IMG/VR virus record: IMGVR_UViG_3300031576_000264 | Span: 1 to 25,877 of that record | Length of the DNA: 25,877 nucleotides | Direction: 5' to 3' (one strand) | Source: a virus | Part shown: piece after piece, positions 14,655-22,554 of the stretch | Layout of the letters: every line of letters begins with the position of its first letter | Numbering within the stretch: position 1 is the stretch's first letter | Program-made: the position numbers and the translations under genes | The notes under the pieces: model-generated | Database searches by the model: none | The model's input: the letters and a program-made list of their open reading frames with translations, nothing else | Told to the model about the DNA's origin: nothing

Positions 14655-16900
14655 CACGCCACCGGCAGCGCCGAGCACCGGCACTGGATGACCTCCTCGG
14701 GAGGGCCGCCCGGCTCGAGCGGGTAGAGCAGGCCGTTGCTGAACCGCTCCCCGGTCTTCCTCCGCTCCCCGTCGATGGCCGCGTGGCTCGGGCGGGTGTG
14801 GGCGTCCCCGGCCGCCGACCATTCCGTCTCTTCAATGCCCTCGGCCTTCCACACTTCGGCCCGCACCTGGGAACCGATCATGCCGGCCTCGGTCCTCGCG
14901 ACGACCATGCCGTTCGACCGAATGACGTGACCGAACTCGCGCTGGATGGCGTCGGCCAGGGCGAGAGGGTCCGTGTCGGAGTTGACCGCGGCGAGCACCC
15001 GGTCACGGATCTGAAGCCGCCACGACGTGGAGAGCCGGACCATCTGGGCGGTCCGCTGCGCCGCCGCTGCGAGCCAACGGGGGTCGGACAGCTCGATCAC
15101 GTCGAAGCCGCCGAGGACTTGGCCGGCGTTCCTGACCGCCGAGAGCGCCACCTGGTTGAACGGCTCGCGGACCCACGACCGGGCCAGCTCGCGCCACCTG
15201 GCCGGCGTACCGAGGACGCGCTCGAGCTCGGCAGGCGTCAGAGGTGGGAGGGGCGGTCCCTCTTCGCCCGTCTCGAAGCGAGGATGGTTGACCGGACCGT
15301 CGACGCCCTTGCGTCCCGTCCCATGCGCGGCGGCGAGCGACTCCTTCCTGACCTGCTTGTAGAACTTGGCGAGGGCGTTCCCGATCGTGCCTGTCGCCTT
15401 CCGGTGCCAGTGGCGCAGCACGCGGCGGCTCTTCGCCTTCGGCATCACCGACTTCGTTTGAAAAAGAGTAGGGGGCACGGTGGAGAGCGACGATCGCGTC
15501 GGTCCAGTTGCCGCGGAGAGCCGTGCCCTTGCCTGCATAGCTCTTACCGCGACAGCTCCTCCTCCGACCACGACCGCCGGCGCCGTGCCCCCTGCCCTCG
15601 GTTTGTTTGATCCGTCTCCGATCGTGATGGCTGCTCCCGCCGCCGCTGGGCCGTCCGCGATTACGACCGCGCCCGTGGCCGTCTCGGTGGTCGGGGCTTC
15701 ATCGCCCCACGCCACCTTCGGCATCCCGAGCATGAGCCGCTCGTTCACCTGGTTGAGCGTGTAGCCCGCGTCAAGGAGCTGCGTGGCGACCGTCATTTTG
15801 TCGCCGAGGTCCGCAGAGAGCGCCTCGACGTTCGCGAGGTCGAAGACGCCCCAGAACTCCTGCCCCGCGGTCAGCGAGATCGGCCGGAAGAGCTGCGCCC
15901 AGAGCGCGTCCTCGACGGCGTGGATCATCGGGATCATGGTGTTCTTCCACATCCACCACGCCGCGGTCTTGGACGACGCGAGGTTCATCTCGCCGTGGTC
16001 ACCCATCTCGAGTTCGGTCACGCCGAGCGCCGCGCGGATCTCCTGGATGGAGCGTTCCCGCTGCGACGGCATCGCCATGTCCTTAGAGGTCTGGGCCGTG
16101 GCGATCCACTCCATGCCCTTCGGCAGGACCGCGACGCCGCCCTTCTTCCGCGCGCCCTTGAAGTTGTCGCTCCACTTCGCGCGCGAGACGTCGGCCTGCT
16201 CCTGACTCAGCTCCTGCTCGCTCTTCAGGATGCCGCCCGGCGTGCAGTCGTTGTCGAGCAGCGCGTTCGTGTAGGCGTCGGCCTTGTAGTCGAGCGCGAT
16301 GCCCTGCTTCGCCGCTTCGATCCCGGCGAGCCCTCGGTATGGGTTGTCCGGGTTGTAGAGCCGGTGATGGATGACGGACTCTGCCGGCACGGTGCCGTAG
16401 TCGCGGCTCTTCACGCTGAGCTGCCAGTGGGAGATCAGGCCCGTGCGCTGGTCAACGATGTGCGTCGCAGCGCGCGGGTGGATCCGGTGGAGCTCGGCCG
16501 GCATCTCGTGGAGCAGCGCCGGCTTCCCCATGCGGTTGAGCTTCAGCCAGATCCACTCCCCGTAGAGCGCGAAGTCGATCGGGATGGACTCCCACATCTC
16601 CGTTACTGGCATCATCGGAGACGGCCGCGCGAAGAGCCGGACGAGTTCGTGCGACCCTGGGAGGTTCTGGCCCTGGGTCTTCTGCTCCCTCGAGCCCGTC
16701 TTGATCAGGAACGGGAGCCCGGCCATGTTTCGCCCGAGAGCGCGGGCGCCCGCGTAGACCCACGGCGACTGCCGGTATGCCGAGACGAGGTCTGCCGTCC
16801 TGCCGCCGATCAGCTTCCACGAGGCGTGCTCGGTGATCCAATCGAAGGCCGCGGTGCTCTTGCGGAGGAACCGCCCGATGCGCTGGAAGAGTCCGGCCAT
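14654..16900 (-). CDS. Portal protein fused to MuF-like minor head protein
   Basis: 748 aa from ATG 16900. Residues ~10-420 match the HK97-type portal family: SAYRQSPWVYAGARALGRNMAGLPF near 40-64, VIHHRLYNPDNPYRGLAGIEA near 185-205, NDCTPGGILKSEQELSQEQ near 225-243, and ALGVTELEMGDHGEMNLASS near 300. An Ala/Gly/Thr-rich linker spans about 415-500. Residues ~530-748 are a Mu gpF / SPP1 gp7-like domain, with MVVARTEAGMIGSQVRAEVWK, DAHTRPSHAAIDGERR and the terminal EEVIQCRCSALPV signature. The portal is the DNA channel; MuF-like proteins ride in the head and may be ejected. Separate genes are the usual state, so one polypeptide implies 12 MuF copies per vertex unless it is cleaved. Confidence 0.9.
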   Translation of the reverse strand: MAGLFQRIGRFLRKSTAAFDWITEHASWKLIGGRTADLVSAYRQSPWVYAGARALGRNMAGLPFLIKTGSREQKTQGQNLPGSHELVRLFARPSPMMPVTEMWESIPIDFALYGEWIWLKLNRMGKPALLHEMPAELHRIHPRAATHIVDQRTGLISHWQLSVKSRDYGTVPAESVIHHRLYNPDNPYRGLAGIEAAKQGIALDYKADAYTNALLDNDCTPGGILKSEQELSQEQADVSRAKWSDNFKGARKKGGVAVLPKGMEWIATAQTSKDMAMPSQRERSIQEIRAALGVTELEMGDHGEMNLASSKTAAWWMWKNTMIPMIHAVEDALWAQLFRPISLTAGQEFWGVFDLANVEALSADLGDKMTVATQLLDAGYTLNQVNERLMLGMPKVAWGDEAPTTETATGAVVIADGPAAAGAAITIGDGSNKPRAGGTAPAVVVGGGAVAVRAMQARARLSAATGPTRSSLSTVPPTLFQTKSVMPKAKSRRVLRHWHRKATGTIGNALAKFYKQVRKESLAAAHGTGRKGVDGPVNHPRFETGEEGPPLPPLTPAELERVLGTPARWRELARSWVREPFNQVALSAVRNAGQVLGGFDVIELSDPRWLAAAAQRTAQMVRLSTSWRLQIRDRVLAAVNSDTDPLALADAIQREFGHVIRSNGMVVARTEAGMIGSQVRAEVWKAEGIEETEWSAAGDAHTRPSHAAIDGERRKTGERFSNGLLYPLEPGGPPEEVIQCRCSALPVA

Positions 16901-16907
16901 CGGCGGA

Positions 16908-17282
16908 TCAGATCAGGCGAGCCGAGAACGAGCCGGAGAACGCGCCGGTTGCCCCGATGGTGATCGTGAGCGCCTCGCCCATCGCGCCCTCGAAGTCGCC
17001 CTCCCAATCGAAGGCGTCGGTGTTGCCACTGACGCTCGAGGTGGCGGCGCCGCCCGAGACCTGGCGCACCGAGCCAGTGTGCAGCTCGATGCCGGTCTGC
17101 ATTCCAGGCGAGAGCACGACGTTGGCCCGCGTGCAGCGCCACTTTCGTCCGGTGATCGCCTTGCCGATCGTGACCGCGGTGGCCGCCGTGCAGGCTTCGG
17201 CATTCACGACGATGTGCGACACGTTGGACGTCGCCACGAGCGAGGCCGGCGCGACGTTGGCGGGCATGCATGCGATGGTCAC
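16908..17282 (-). CDS. Hypothetical beta-rich protein upstream of the portal
   Basis: 124 aa. Starts at GTG 17282 with AAGGAG 8 bases upstream. It is rich in Ala, Thr, Gly and Ser and appears to be all beta (SHIVVNAEACTAATAVTIGK, ALTITIGATGAFSGSF). It has four Cys, one in the N-terminal MTIACMPANVAP. No family recognised. It ends 7 bases before the portal start and belongs to a block of three beta-rich genes lying between terminase and portal. A virion surface or head-accessory role is inferred from composition and neighbours only. Confidence 0.65.
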   Translation of the reverse strand: MTIACMPANVAPASLVATSNVSHIVVNAEACTAATAVTIGKAITGRKWRCTRANVVLSPGMQTGIELHTGSVRQVSGGAATSSVSGNTDAFDWEGDFEGAMGEALTITIGATGAFSGSFSARLI

Positions 17283-17294
17283 GAGTGGTTCTCC

Positions 17295-17690
17295 TTACGC
17301 TGCCGCGGTCGGCCAGGTCTGGTAGTAGATCGTCCCGTTGAGGACGCAGCTTCCGGCGCCGCCTGCGATCTTGAGCGAGCCGCCAGCGTTCGCGTCCACC
17401 AACTTGTTCGGCGTGTCTTCCGCCGCGAGGATCGCAAACGATGGCACCGTCTGCAGCTCACCATCGTCCATGTCGAGGGTCGCGACAGCGGCGTCCGCGA
17501 CGGTGTCTGACGAGGCCGCGGCCTTGACGATGGTCGGCGTGAGCAGCGCGGCTGCGCCAGTGATCCGAAGGCTTCCGCCGGTCACGACGTTGTATTTCCC
17601 GCTTCCTGGGTCCGCGATCACCGCGGCGAGAGCTCCGGTGAAGGCGTGGTCTACGAAGCTCACGAACCCATTGCCGTTGACAATCGTCAT
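17295..17690 (-). CDS. Hypothetical beta-rich protein with an internal duplication
   Basis: 131 aa from ATG 17690, starting 2 bases after the stop of the glycine-rich gene. It is composed of short beta strands and Ala/Gly/Val. Two stretches look duplicated: one near residues 30-50 with GGSLRITGAAA, another near 100-115 with GGSLKIAGGAG, each preceded by a charged turn. That suggests a repeat-built beta domain such as a fibre or decoration module. Same block as the glycine-rich protein and the 124-aa protein; all three may be virion surface components. No family recognised. Confidence 0.65.
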   Translation of the reverse strand: MTIVNGNGFVSFVDHAFTGALAAVIADPGSGKYNVVTGGSLRITGAAALLTPTIVKAAASSDTVADAAVATLDMDDGELQTVPSFAILAAEDTPNKLVDANAGGSLKIAGGAGSCVLNGTIYYQTWPTAAA

Positions 17691-17692
17691 GG

Positions 17693-18667
17693 TCAGGCCA
17701 CCTTCGTGACGTGCGCTCGGATGTATCCGTAGAGGCGTTTCCCAGCGGTGCCGCCGCCGACGCCTAGGCTCCGAGCGGCCGTCAGCACGAGTCTCATGTT
17801 CGTTGCCTTCCAGACGCCAGCGGCACCAGGCTTGTCCTGCGTGATCGTCGTGTCGCCTCCGACGTCATCGGACTCGTAGAGGTTGATCTTCGAGCCATCG
17901 CGGGAGCGCAGGTTGACCTCGGTCACGATGAGTCGGAAGCCGGCGCCAGGGTTCGCGACCGCGGACGGGAGCTTCCCGTTGACGGGAAACATCCGGCCGT
18001 TGAACCCGACGACGCCGGCCGCCTGGTAGACCTTGCCTGTCTCGGCCGTGTAGGTGATGCGGAGGTTCCCGGCCTGGCCAGCGGCGGCAGAATTGCCGCC
18101 ACCGCCACCACCGCCAGGCGCTTCACCTTGGACCGCAGGGACGAAGAGGTCGCCATCGCCACCAGCGCCGCCGTTCCCCGCGTCTCCGTCTCCACCAGCG
18201 CCGCCTGGGCCACCACCACCGACGCCTCCGCTCCCGGCTGCCCCGTCAACGGCCTCGCCAGCGCAGCCGCCACCACCGCCACCGAAGTTGCCGGATCCCG
18301 TGCCGCCGTTCCCGCCGCTCTTCTTCGTGGTCCCGGTGCTCGCGGCTGCGGTGCCACCGAGCCCGCCCGTGATGCTCGTGGCGGGCAGGCCACGCTTCGC
18401 CGTTTTGCCGCCGAACGTGGCGTCGGCACCGACCGCCGTCGCGTAGGCCATGACGGTGCCAGGGACGACCGCGACGTTCGTCTCCGTGATGCTCGCGCCT
18501 CCACCACCGCCGCCGCCGTCGACGTGGCCGCCGCCGGATGAGCCGCGCAGGACGTACTTCGTGAGCAGGACGACGTCGAGCGGAACGGTGAAGTTGCCGT
18601 CACCCGACAGGACTTCGACGGTCAAAGGTTCGGCCGCCTCGAGTTCATCAGAGAACCCCGGGCACAT
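17693..18667 (-). CDS. Glycine-rich surface/adhesin-like protein
   Basis: 324 aa from ATG 18667, overlapping the 3' end of the terminase gene by 20 bases; TTG 18682 is an alternative. The N-terminus follows the pattern of phage glycine-rich domains (GDGNFTVPLDVVLLTKYVLRG near 23-43). Then comes a ~150-residue region dominated by Gly with Ala/Ser/Asp, in GGGGGGA, GGAGGDGD and GGGGGGN runs. This resembles polyglycine-II type sandwiches known from phage tail-fibre adhesins. Residues ~210-324 form a separate beta domain ending RLYGYIRAHVTKVA. Such proteins usually lie with tail fibre genes; here it lies between terminase and portal. Whether it decorates the head, acts at the neck or binds cell surfaces is unknown. 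Confidence 0.75.
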   Translation of the reverse strand: MCPGFSDELEAAEPLTVEVLSGDGNFTVPLDVVLLTKYVLRGSSGGGHVDGGGGGGGASITETNVAVVPGTVMAYATAVGADATFGGKTAKRGLPATSITGGLGGTAAASTGTTKKSGGNGGTGSGNFGGGGGGCAGEAVDGAAGSGGVGGGGPGGAGGDGDAGNGGAGGDGDLFVPAVQGEAPGGGGGGGNSAAAGQAGNLRITYTAETGKVYQAAGVVGFNGRMFPVNGKLPSAVANPGAGFRLIVTEVNLRSRDGSKINLYESDDVGGDTTITQDKPGAAGVWKATNMRLVLTAARSLGVGGGTAGKRLYGYIRAHVTKVA

Positions 18668-20081
18668 AGCCCGTTGCGGCAAGGGCGATCACAAGGGAGT
18701 CAGAGAAGTCGGGGGACCTCCCAATCCTGGTCCGAGTCTTCTCCTTGTCCTCGATGGAAATACTACCAGATCGGTGCGGACCGTAGCGCAAGGCGACGAG
18801 GTCGGCGCGCGTCTCCCGCCACTTCTCCGGCACGGAAATGAGCTTGTGCCGGAAGTAGTACCGAAGCAGGTCGTGCAGCTCGGTTTTGTGGTTCGGGTAG
18901 TGCGCCTCCTCGCCAAGCAGGCTCCACCACGAGCCCTTCGCGCCGGCCCCGAAGTCGCATGCCGTCACGAAGATCCCGTCGTGTTTCAGGCTGTGAACCA
19001 CGCCCGCGCCTGCCCCTCCGACGTCGACCGCGATCATGGCCGGCTCGAGCTTCCACTCCTCGATCGCGGTCTTGACCTTGCCGGCCGTCTCGATCAGGTC
19101 GTGGCCCCGCCAGGACGTGACGGAGATCACCACGCGATGCTCGTCGAGGATCGTCAGGACCGACTTGTCCCCGGTCGGAGAGAAGGCGACGTCGAGCCCT
19201 GCGGACCGCTTCTTAGTCACCGCCGGGATGAGCTTCTCCGTGGACTGAATCAGGCTCATGGGGATGAGCTGCCGATCACCTTCGGGCGGGAAGCGTCCCC
19301 GCACTCGAGCGATGAAGCGCGGATCGTCGAGCCCCCACTCGACCTTCGCGTCGTAGACGAACTGCCGCGTGATCGAGCCAGGGATCAGGACGCGACCGCG
19401 CGCGACCCACTCCTCGGTGATCTCGTCCTCGGTCAGGTCTCGCTTCTCCTTCAGCCCGCGCCAGGCGCGCACGTTCGGATGTTCGTACCCGTCGATCTGG
19501 ATGACGTGCCACGAAGGAAGCGCCGCCGTCTCGAAGAAGTAACCCTCGGGCACGATCGGGTTCCCGTTCAGGATCATCCGATCGTCAGGACCCATCACGA
19601 GAGACTTGAACGCGGCCCATAGCTGAGGGTCGTTCACGCCCTGCGCCTCCTCGACGATCACGAGCACGCGCGGGCCGTGGATGCCGTGCGCCGCGTTCGG
19701 GTTGTCGACGGAGACGATCGACGCATCCCACCCGTCCTTGATGATCCAGTTCTCTTTGCCCATGAAGCCGCCGAGGTTCTGTCCTCGGTTCAGGCACTCG
19801 TCGTAGGCGCGCCTGATCTCGCCCCACACTCCGCGCTTGATCGCCTCGTGAGATGGGCCGCCGATGACGACTCGGGAGTACTTCCTCGTGAGCATCCACT
19901 CGTGGACGATCGAGGCGAGCTCGTGCGTCTTGCCGGTGCCGTGGGCGGCGTGGACGTTGAGGAGCCGGTGAGTCTCGAACGCGCGGCGGATCTCCCGCTG
20001 CTTCTTCCATCGACGACGCTTCAGGGTGGCGCGAGCGAACTTCAGCGGGTCACGCTTGACCGCATCGAGGAGCGCGCCCAT
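18648..20081 (-). CDS. terL: Terminase large subunit
   Basis: 477 aa from ATG 20081, which overlaps the small-subunit stop (TGATG); the frame upstream is only a shadow. ATPase half: Walker A AAHGTGKT at 45-52, Walker B VLVIVEEA at 139-146 with the catalytic Glu pair at 144-145, and the coupling motif NGNP at 172-175. Nuclease half, RNase H-like: GLDVAFSPTGDKS with Asp297, AVDVGGAGAG with Asp353, and SPDFSDSLVIALA with Asp458/Asp461. It pumps DNA into the prohead through the portal and cuts concatemers. The length is normal and all key residues are present. Sequence alone does not tell a cos from a headful packaging mode. Confidence 0.93.
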   Translation of the reverse strand: MGALLDAVKRDPLKFARATLKRRRWKKQREIRRAFETHRLLNVHAAHGTGKTHELASIVHEWMLTRKYSRVVIGGPSHEAIKRGVWGEIRRAYDECLNRGQNLGGFMGKENWIIKDGWDASIVSVDNPNAAHGIHGPRVLVIVEEAQGVNDPQLWAAFKSLVMGPDDRMILNGNPIVPEGYFFETAALPSWHVIQIDGYEHPNVRAWRGLKEKRDLTEDEITEEWVARGRVLIPGSITRQFVYDAKVEWGLDDPRFIARVRGRFPPEGDRQLIPMSLIQSTEKLIPAVTKKRSAGLDVAFSPTGDKSVLTILDEHRVVISVTSWRGHDLIETAGKVKTAIEEWKLEPAMIAVDVGGAGAGVVHSLKHDGIFVTACDFGAGAKGSWWSLLGEEAHYPNHKTELHDLLRYYFRHKLISVPEKWRETRADLVALRYGPHRSGSISIEDKEKTRTRIGRSPDFSDSLVIALAATGYVPGVL

Positions 20082-20503
20082 CAGGTCTTCGCGTCCTCCT
20101 CGAACTGTTCCGCGACGGTCTTGGCTCCCGGCAGTGGGGCAGCCTGGTCGATCAGGTATCGCTCGCGGCGCCGCGCCTTGAGCATGAAGATAGTCAGCAC
20201 GGTTTCGAACTTGCGCTCGGCTCCGACGCGCTTCCCATCGTGGTAGATGTCGTGCCTGATGCCGAAGGTCGCGCGAGAGAGCGCAGACTCCTCGAGGTCG
20301 TCGGTCAGCTCTTCGTCGATCGCGTGCCACACGGCCGCGAACTCGGGGTCCTCGGCGCGCCATCGGTAGGCCGTGGTGCGACCGATCCGCATCGTGCGGC
20401 ATGCCTTCAGAACGGACCGCTTGGAGTGGAAGAGTCGGAGGAAGCGCTCCTTATCCTCGGCGATCCGCTTTTCTACTGTCCCGTTTGTTCCGTCGTCGGC
20501 CAG
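20081..20503 (-). CDS. terS: Terminase small subunit, HTH type, unusual start
   Basis: The clear part has a DNA-binding helix-turn-helix (SVLKACRTMRIGRTTAYRW) followed by DPEFAAVWHAIDEELTDDLEESALSRATFGI. This is the standard pattern of phBC6A51-type small terminase proteins. The C-terminus (AEQFEEDAKT) overlaps the TerL ATG. The only canonical in-frame start, ATG 20392, lies inside the helix-turn-helix. The frame upstream clearly continues the family pattern (KERFLRLFHSKRS) but has no ATG, GTG or TTG before a TAG at 20545-20543. I give CTG 20503 as a tentative start (140 aa). A GTA or ATC start, a sequence error, or expression linked to the upstream ORF are alternatives. It recognises the packaging site and works with TerL. 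Confidence 0.75.
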   Translation of the reverse strand: MADDGTNGTVEKRIAEDKERFLRLFHSKRSVLKACRTMRIGRTTAYRWRAEDPEFAAVWHAIDEELTDDLEESALSRATFGIRHDIYHDGKRVGAERKFETVLTIFMLKARRRERYLIDQAAPLPGAKTVAEQFEEDAKT

Positions 20504-20542
20504 GTGCTCGCACCGTTCGGCAAGGGCGCGGCTATGGGGATT

Positions 20543-20704
20543 CTACGCCATCGGAAGGCCAGCTCGGACACGGGCGATGATCCACGGGATGCGCGCCTGC
20601 CGCGCTTCATAGTCGGCAACGCGACGGGTGGCTCTCCGTGTTGCGGCTGACTCTGTGAACTCGTCGTACCGACCGCGCCCGAAGTGGCGAGCCCTGCAAT
20701 CCAC
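20543..20704 (-). CDS. Small basic ORF in the same frame as terS, separated by one TAG
   Basis: The frame is open from 20788 down to TAG 20545-20543, and wobble positions look coding. GTG 20704 (53 aa) is the only canonical start and has no ribosome-binding site; the open frame adds 28 residues upstream if a rare start is used. The peptide is rich in Arg/Ala and predicted helical (FTESAATRRATRRVADYEAR, IPWIIARVRAGLPMA). It is in frame with terS across a single TAG. No family recognised. It may be a small independent gene or the 5' remnant of a longer terminase gene. Confidence 0.4.
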   Translation of the reverse strand: MDCRARHFGRGRYDEFTESAATRRATRRVADYEARQARIPWIIARVRAGLPMA

Positions 20705-20781
20705 GGACGGGGCCGAGGATCGCTCGTCCTCCAGGACCTGGTCGATGACGTGCTGCGGAGCGACACGCTGCGAGTAGAGGG

Positions 20782-21183
20782 CTACGATCTAACGGCCCTC
20801 TTCCTGACCGGCACGATGAGCCCGCCACGTTCGCACATCCCGACGGCATCGAGGTACTCGGCCCAGAACTGGACGACGTCCCAGAAAAGGATGCCGATGC
20901 CGCCGGCCTCGACGACCGCGGTGAGGTGGTCGATCTGCTCCGGCGTCGCGAGCGCATACTGATCCCGCTTCGCCTCTCCCGCGATGTGACAACCCGACCT
21001 CTTCGGCATCCCCTTGGGCACGAAGCCGGAGACGTCCGACCACCCGATCGGAGCCCCGTGCACACGGCCTGTCGGGACGAACTCCCCGTCGCGCCAGACG
21101 CCAGCGGTCCACTCGCCGGCCGGGTGGCGGGAGAGTCGGATCAGGTGCGGGTGCAGGGCCGCGAGGTCCAGGACGGCGGTCAC
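20782..21183 (-). CDS. Hypothetical protein, 133 aa
   Basis: Starts at GTG 21183, 38 bases after the Cys-rich gene; no clear ribosome-binding site is visible. The longer ORF reaching 21444 is a shadow of that gene upstream of this point. The sequence begins VTAVLDLAALHPHLIRL and has a Gly/Trp-rich central part (GVWRDGEFVPTG, APIGWSDVSGFVP). Then come two helical stretches (TPEQIDHLTAVVEAGGIGIL, VVQFWAEYLDAV) and a basic C-terminus. No recognised domain. It immediately precedes the terminase genes, but I see no sign of an HNH or other packaging endonuclease. Confidence 0.6.
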   Translation of the reverse strand: MTAVLDLAALHPHLIRLSRHPAGEWTAGVWRDGEFVPTGRVHGAPIGWSDVSGFVPKGMPKRSGCHIAGEAKRDQYALATPEQIDHLTAVVEAGGIGILFWDVVQFWAEYLDAVGMCERGGLIVPVRKRAVRS

Positions 21184-21221
21184 GAGCGGCGACTCGCGCG
21201 GGTTGGCGGCGCGTGGGAGGC

Positions 21222-21512
21222 TCAGAGGATGGACCTCGTGAACGGTTCCGGCTTCTCCTGCCACTCGCCGCACCAATCGAATGGACCTGGAGTTGGCCAC
21301 ACGCAACAGTCCCGGACCTCCTCCTCGTCCCCAGGCATCGCCACCGGTGGATTCTTCCGGCACTCTCCGATTTGGGACTCGATCCGATCGCCGTTGGCGC
21401 AGCCGATGGGCTCGTCTCGCTCCCAGAACCGGCACGTCTCGCATCGGTCGGGACGTGGCATCGCCGCGCGGGTCGCTTCGTCGGAGTGGATTCCGAGCGG
21501 GTCGATGGTCAT
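21222..21512 (-). CDS. Cys-rich small protein, possible metal binder
   Basis: 96 aa. ATG 21512 overlaps the DUF1376 gene stop as ATGA and has GGAG 5 bases upstream. It has eight Cys-containing positions, including CETCRFWERDEP near 24-35 and later single Cys, a CC pair and a final Cys before GEWQEK. Small proteins with this CxxCxFW start are frequent in phage genomes and look like one or two structural metal sites. No catalytic motif is visible and the function is unknown. It is part of a coupled run with the gene before it. Confidence 0.7.
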   Translation of the reverse strand: MTIDPLGIHSDEATRAAMPRPDRCETCRFWERDEPIGCANGDRIESQIGECRKNPPVAMPGDEEEVRDCCVWPTPGPFDWCGEWQEKPEPFTRSIL

Positions 21513-22204
21513 GCGATCTCCTTCCCTTCCTCAGGGAGCATCGTGAGTGGCGGTAACCCGGCCTGCTTCCGCGCGAAGTTGAGCTTCACGAGCTTGCCGG
21601 CGATCTTGGCGGCGGCCTTCTCCTGGTCGGTCCGGTCGTCGCGGATGTGCTGGTCGACGTCCACGTCGGACGGGCCATAGGGCAGGCGTCGTTCGCTTCG
21701 GCCATTGTCGAAGTTGCGCGCGGCGGCGCCGGGCGGCGAAGCCATGCCCGAAGCGCCGTCCGTCGCGCCGCTGTCCGGTAAGGGGGGTAGGGGGGTAAAC
21801 CCCGGAGACGGAGACGGGGGGTTGGTGCTGCGGTTGGTGCGCGGTTGGAATGTCCCGTTGGTGCTGCGGTTGGCTCCTTGGGCACTTGCTCTGCCGCGCG
21901 CCGCCTGCCGTTTGGACTGCGCCTCGGCATACGCAGCTACCGAGTCATGAGTCTCGTTGCGAAGCCCGTCCTCGGTCTTCACGAACCGGGCGAGAACCGC
22001 CGCTCTGGCCTTCTTCCACGCTCGCGTATCCCCGCCGATCTTGGCGAGGATCTTCTCGTCGGAAGGAATGACGCCATTCCGCAACCACAACTCGTCCAAG
22101 AGGTTGCGATAGATCCCCTGTTCCGCCGCGGTCATGTCCGTGTACGCCGTCGACTTCCGCCAACGGTCGATCCACCACCACCCCGCCCTCATTCCACTCC
22201 CCAT
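21509..22204 (-). CDS. DUF1376 (YdaU-like) protein, possible replication accessory
   Basis: 231 aa from ATG 22204, chosen for a strong GGAGGGG about 5 bases upstream; a GTG at 22234 would overlap the previous stop. Residues 8-95 fit DUF1376: WWWIDRWRKSTAYTDMTAAEQGIYRNLLDELW, then GVIPSDEKILAKIGG. This domain is common at the N-terminus of phage and prophage replication-region proteins and is thought to be DNA-binding. Residues ~100-170 are a low-complexity Ser/Asn/Thr/Pro linker, and the C-terminal ~45 residues are helical and charged. No helicase or primase motif is present, so replication function is only suggested. Confidence 0.72.
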   Translation of the reverse strand: MGSGMRAGWWWIDRWRKSTAYTDMTAAEQGIYRNLLDELWLRNGVIPSDEKILAKIGGDTRAWKKARAAVLARFVKTEDGLRNETHDSVAAYAEAQSKRQAARGRASAQGANRSTNGTFQPRTNRSTNPPSPSPGFTPLPPLPDSGATDGASGMASPPGAAARNFDNGRSERRLPYGPSDVDVDQHIRDDRTDQEKAAAKIAGKLVKLNFARKQAGLPPLTMLPEEGKEIA

Positions 22205-22233
22205 CGTCCCCTCCCATCGCACCGCCAAGGTCA

Positions 22234-22554
22234 CTACTCCTCGTCGCCCTCGTCCATCAGCCCGAGGCCGGACAGCCGCCGCCTGCGTCGCCGGGCCTTC
22301 CAGGCGTCAGGCTTGGGCGGCGCACGCTCCGGGAGGCCCACGAGCCACAGCGGCAGCCCGAGCCGCTCAGAGAGCGCCGTGGCGATCCTGAACGCATCGA
22401 AGGCCCCGCGCGGATCGCCAGGGCAATGCGATCCGCCTCGAGACGTCACGGTCCGGAACGTGCGGTGGATCTCGCCCGATGGCGTGACGAGCTCCGGCCG
22501 GCCTGACCCGAGACGAAGCACGACGCGACGGTCCGCAACCAGGTGAAGGGTCAG
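22234..22554 (-). CDS. Hypothetical protein, about 95-106 aa
   Basis: The coding signature (high GC at wobble positions) begins right after the Acb2-like gene. CTG 22554 overlaps that gene's TGA as CTGA, matching the ATGA/GTGA couplings all around, and gives 106 aa. The first canonical start is GTG 22521 (95 aa). The same frame is open further upstream to ATG 22998, but codon use across the Acb2-like gene looks non-coding. Features: LTLHLVADRRVVLRL near the start, FDAFRIATALSERLGLPLWLVG in the middle, and a run of six Arg near the C-terminus followed by an acidic end. No recognised family. Confidence 0.5.
   Translation of the reverse strand: MTLHLVADRRVVLRLGSGRPELVTPSGEIHRTFRTVTSRGGSHCPGDPRGAFDAFRIATALSERLGLPLWLVGLPERAPPKPDAWKARRRRRRLSGLGLMDEGDEE

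Noticed and set aside
20543-20545. TAG reassigned to an amino acid throughout this phage
   Set aside because: Several other genes (ending at 4445, 7142, 8908 and 20782) stop at TAG exactly where the next gene starts or the family ends. TAG is therefore read as stop.
20473-21065. Minus-strand open frames of 97 and 152 codons in the terminase-upstream region
   Set aside because: Arg/Ser-rich products overlapping better candidates in another frame, with no ribosome-binding sites; judged shadows.
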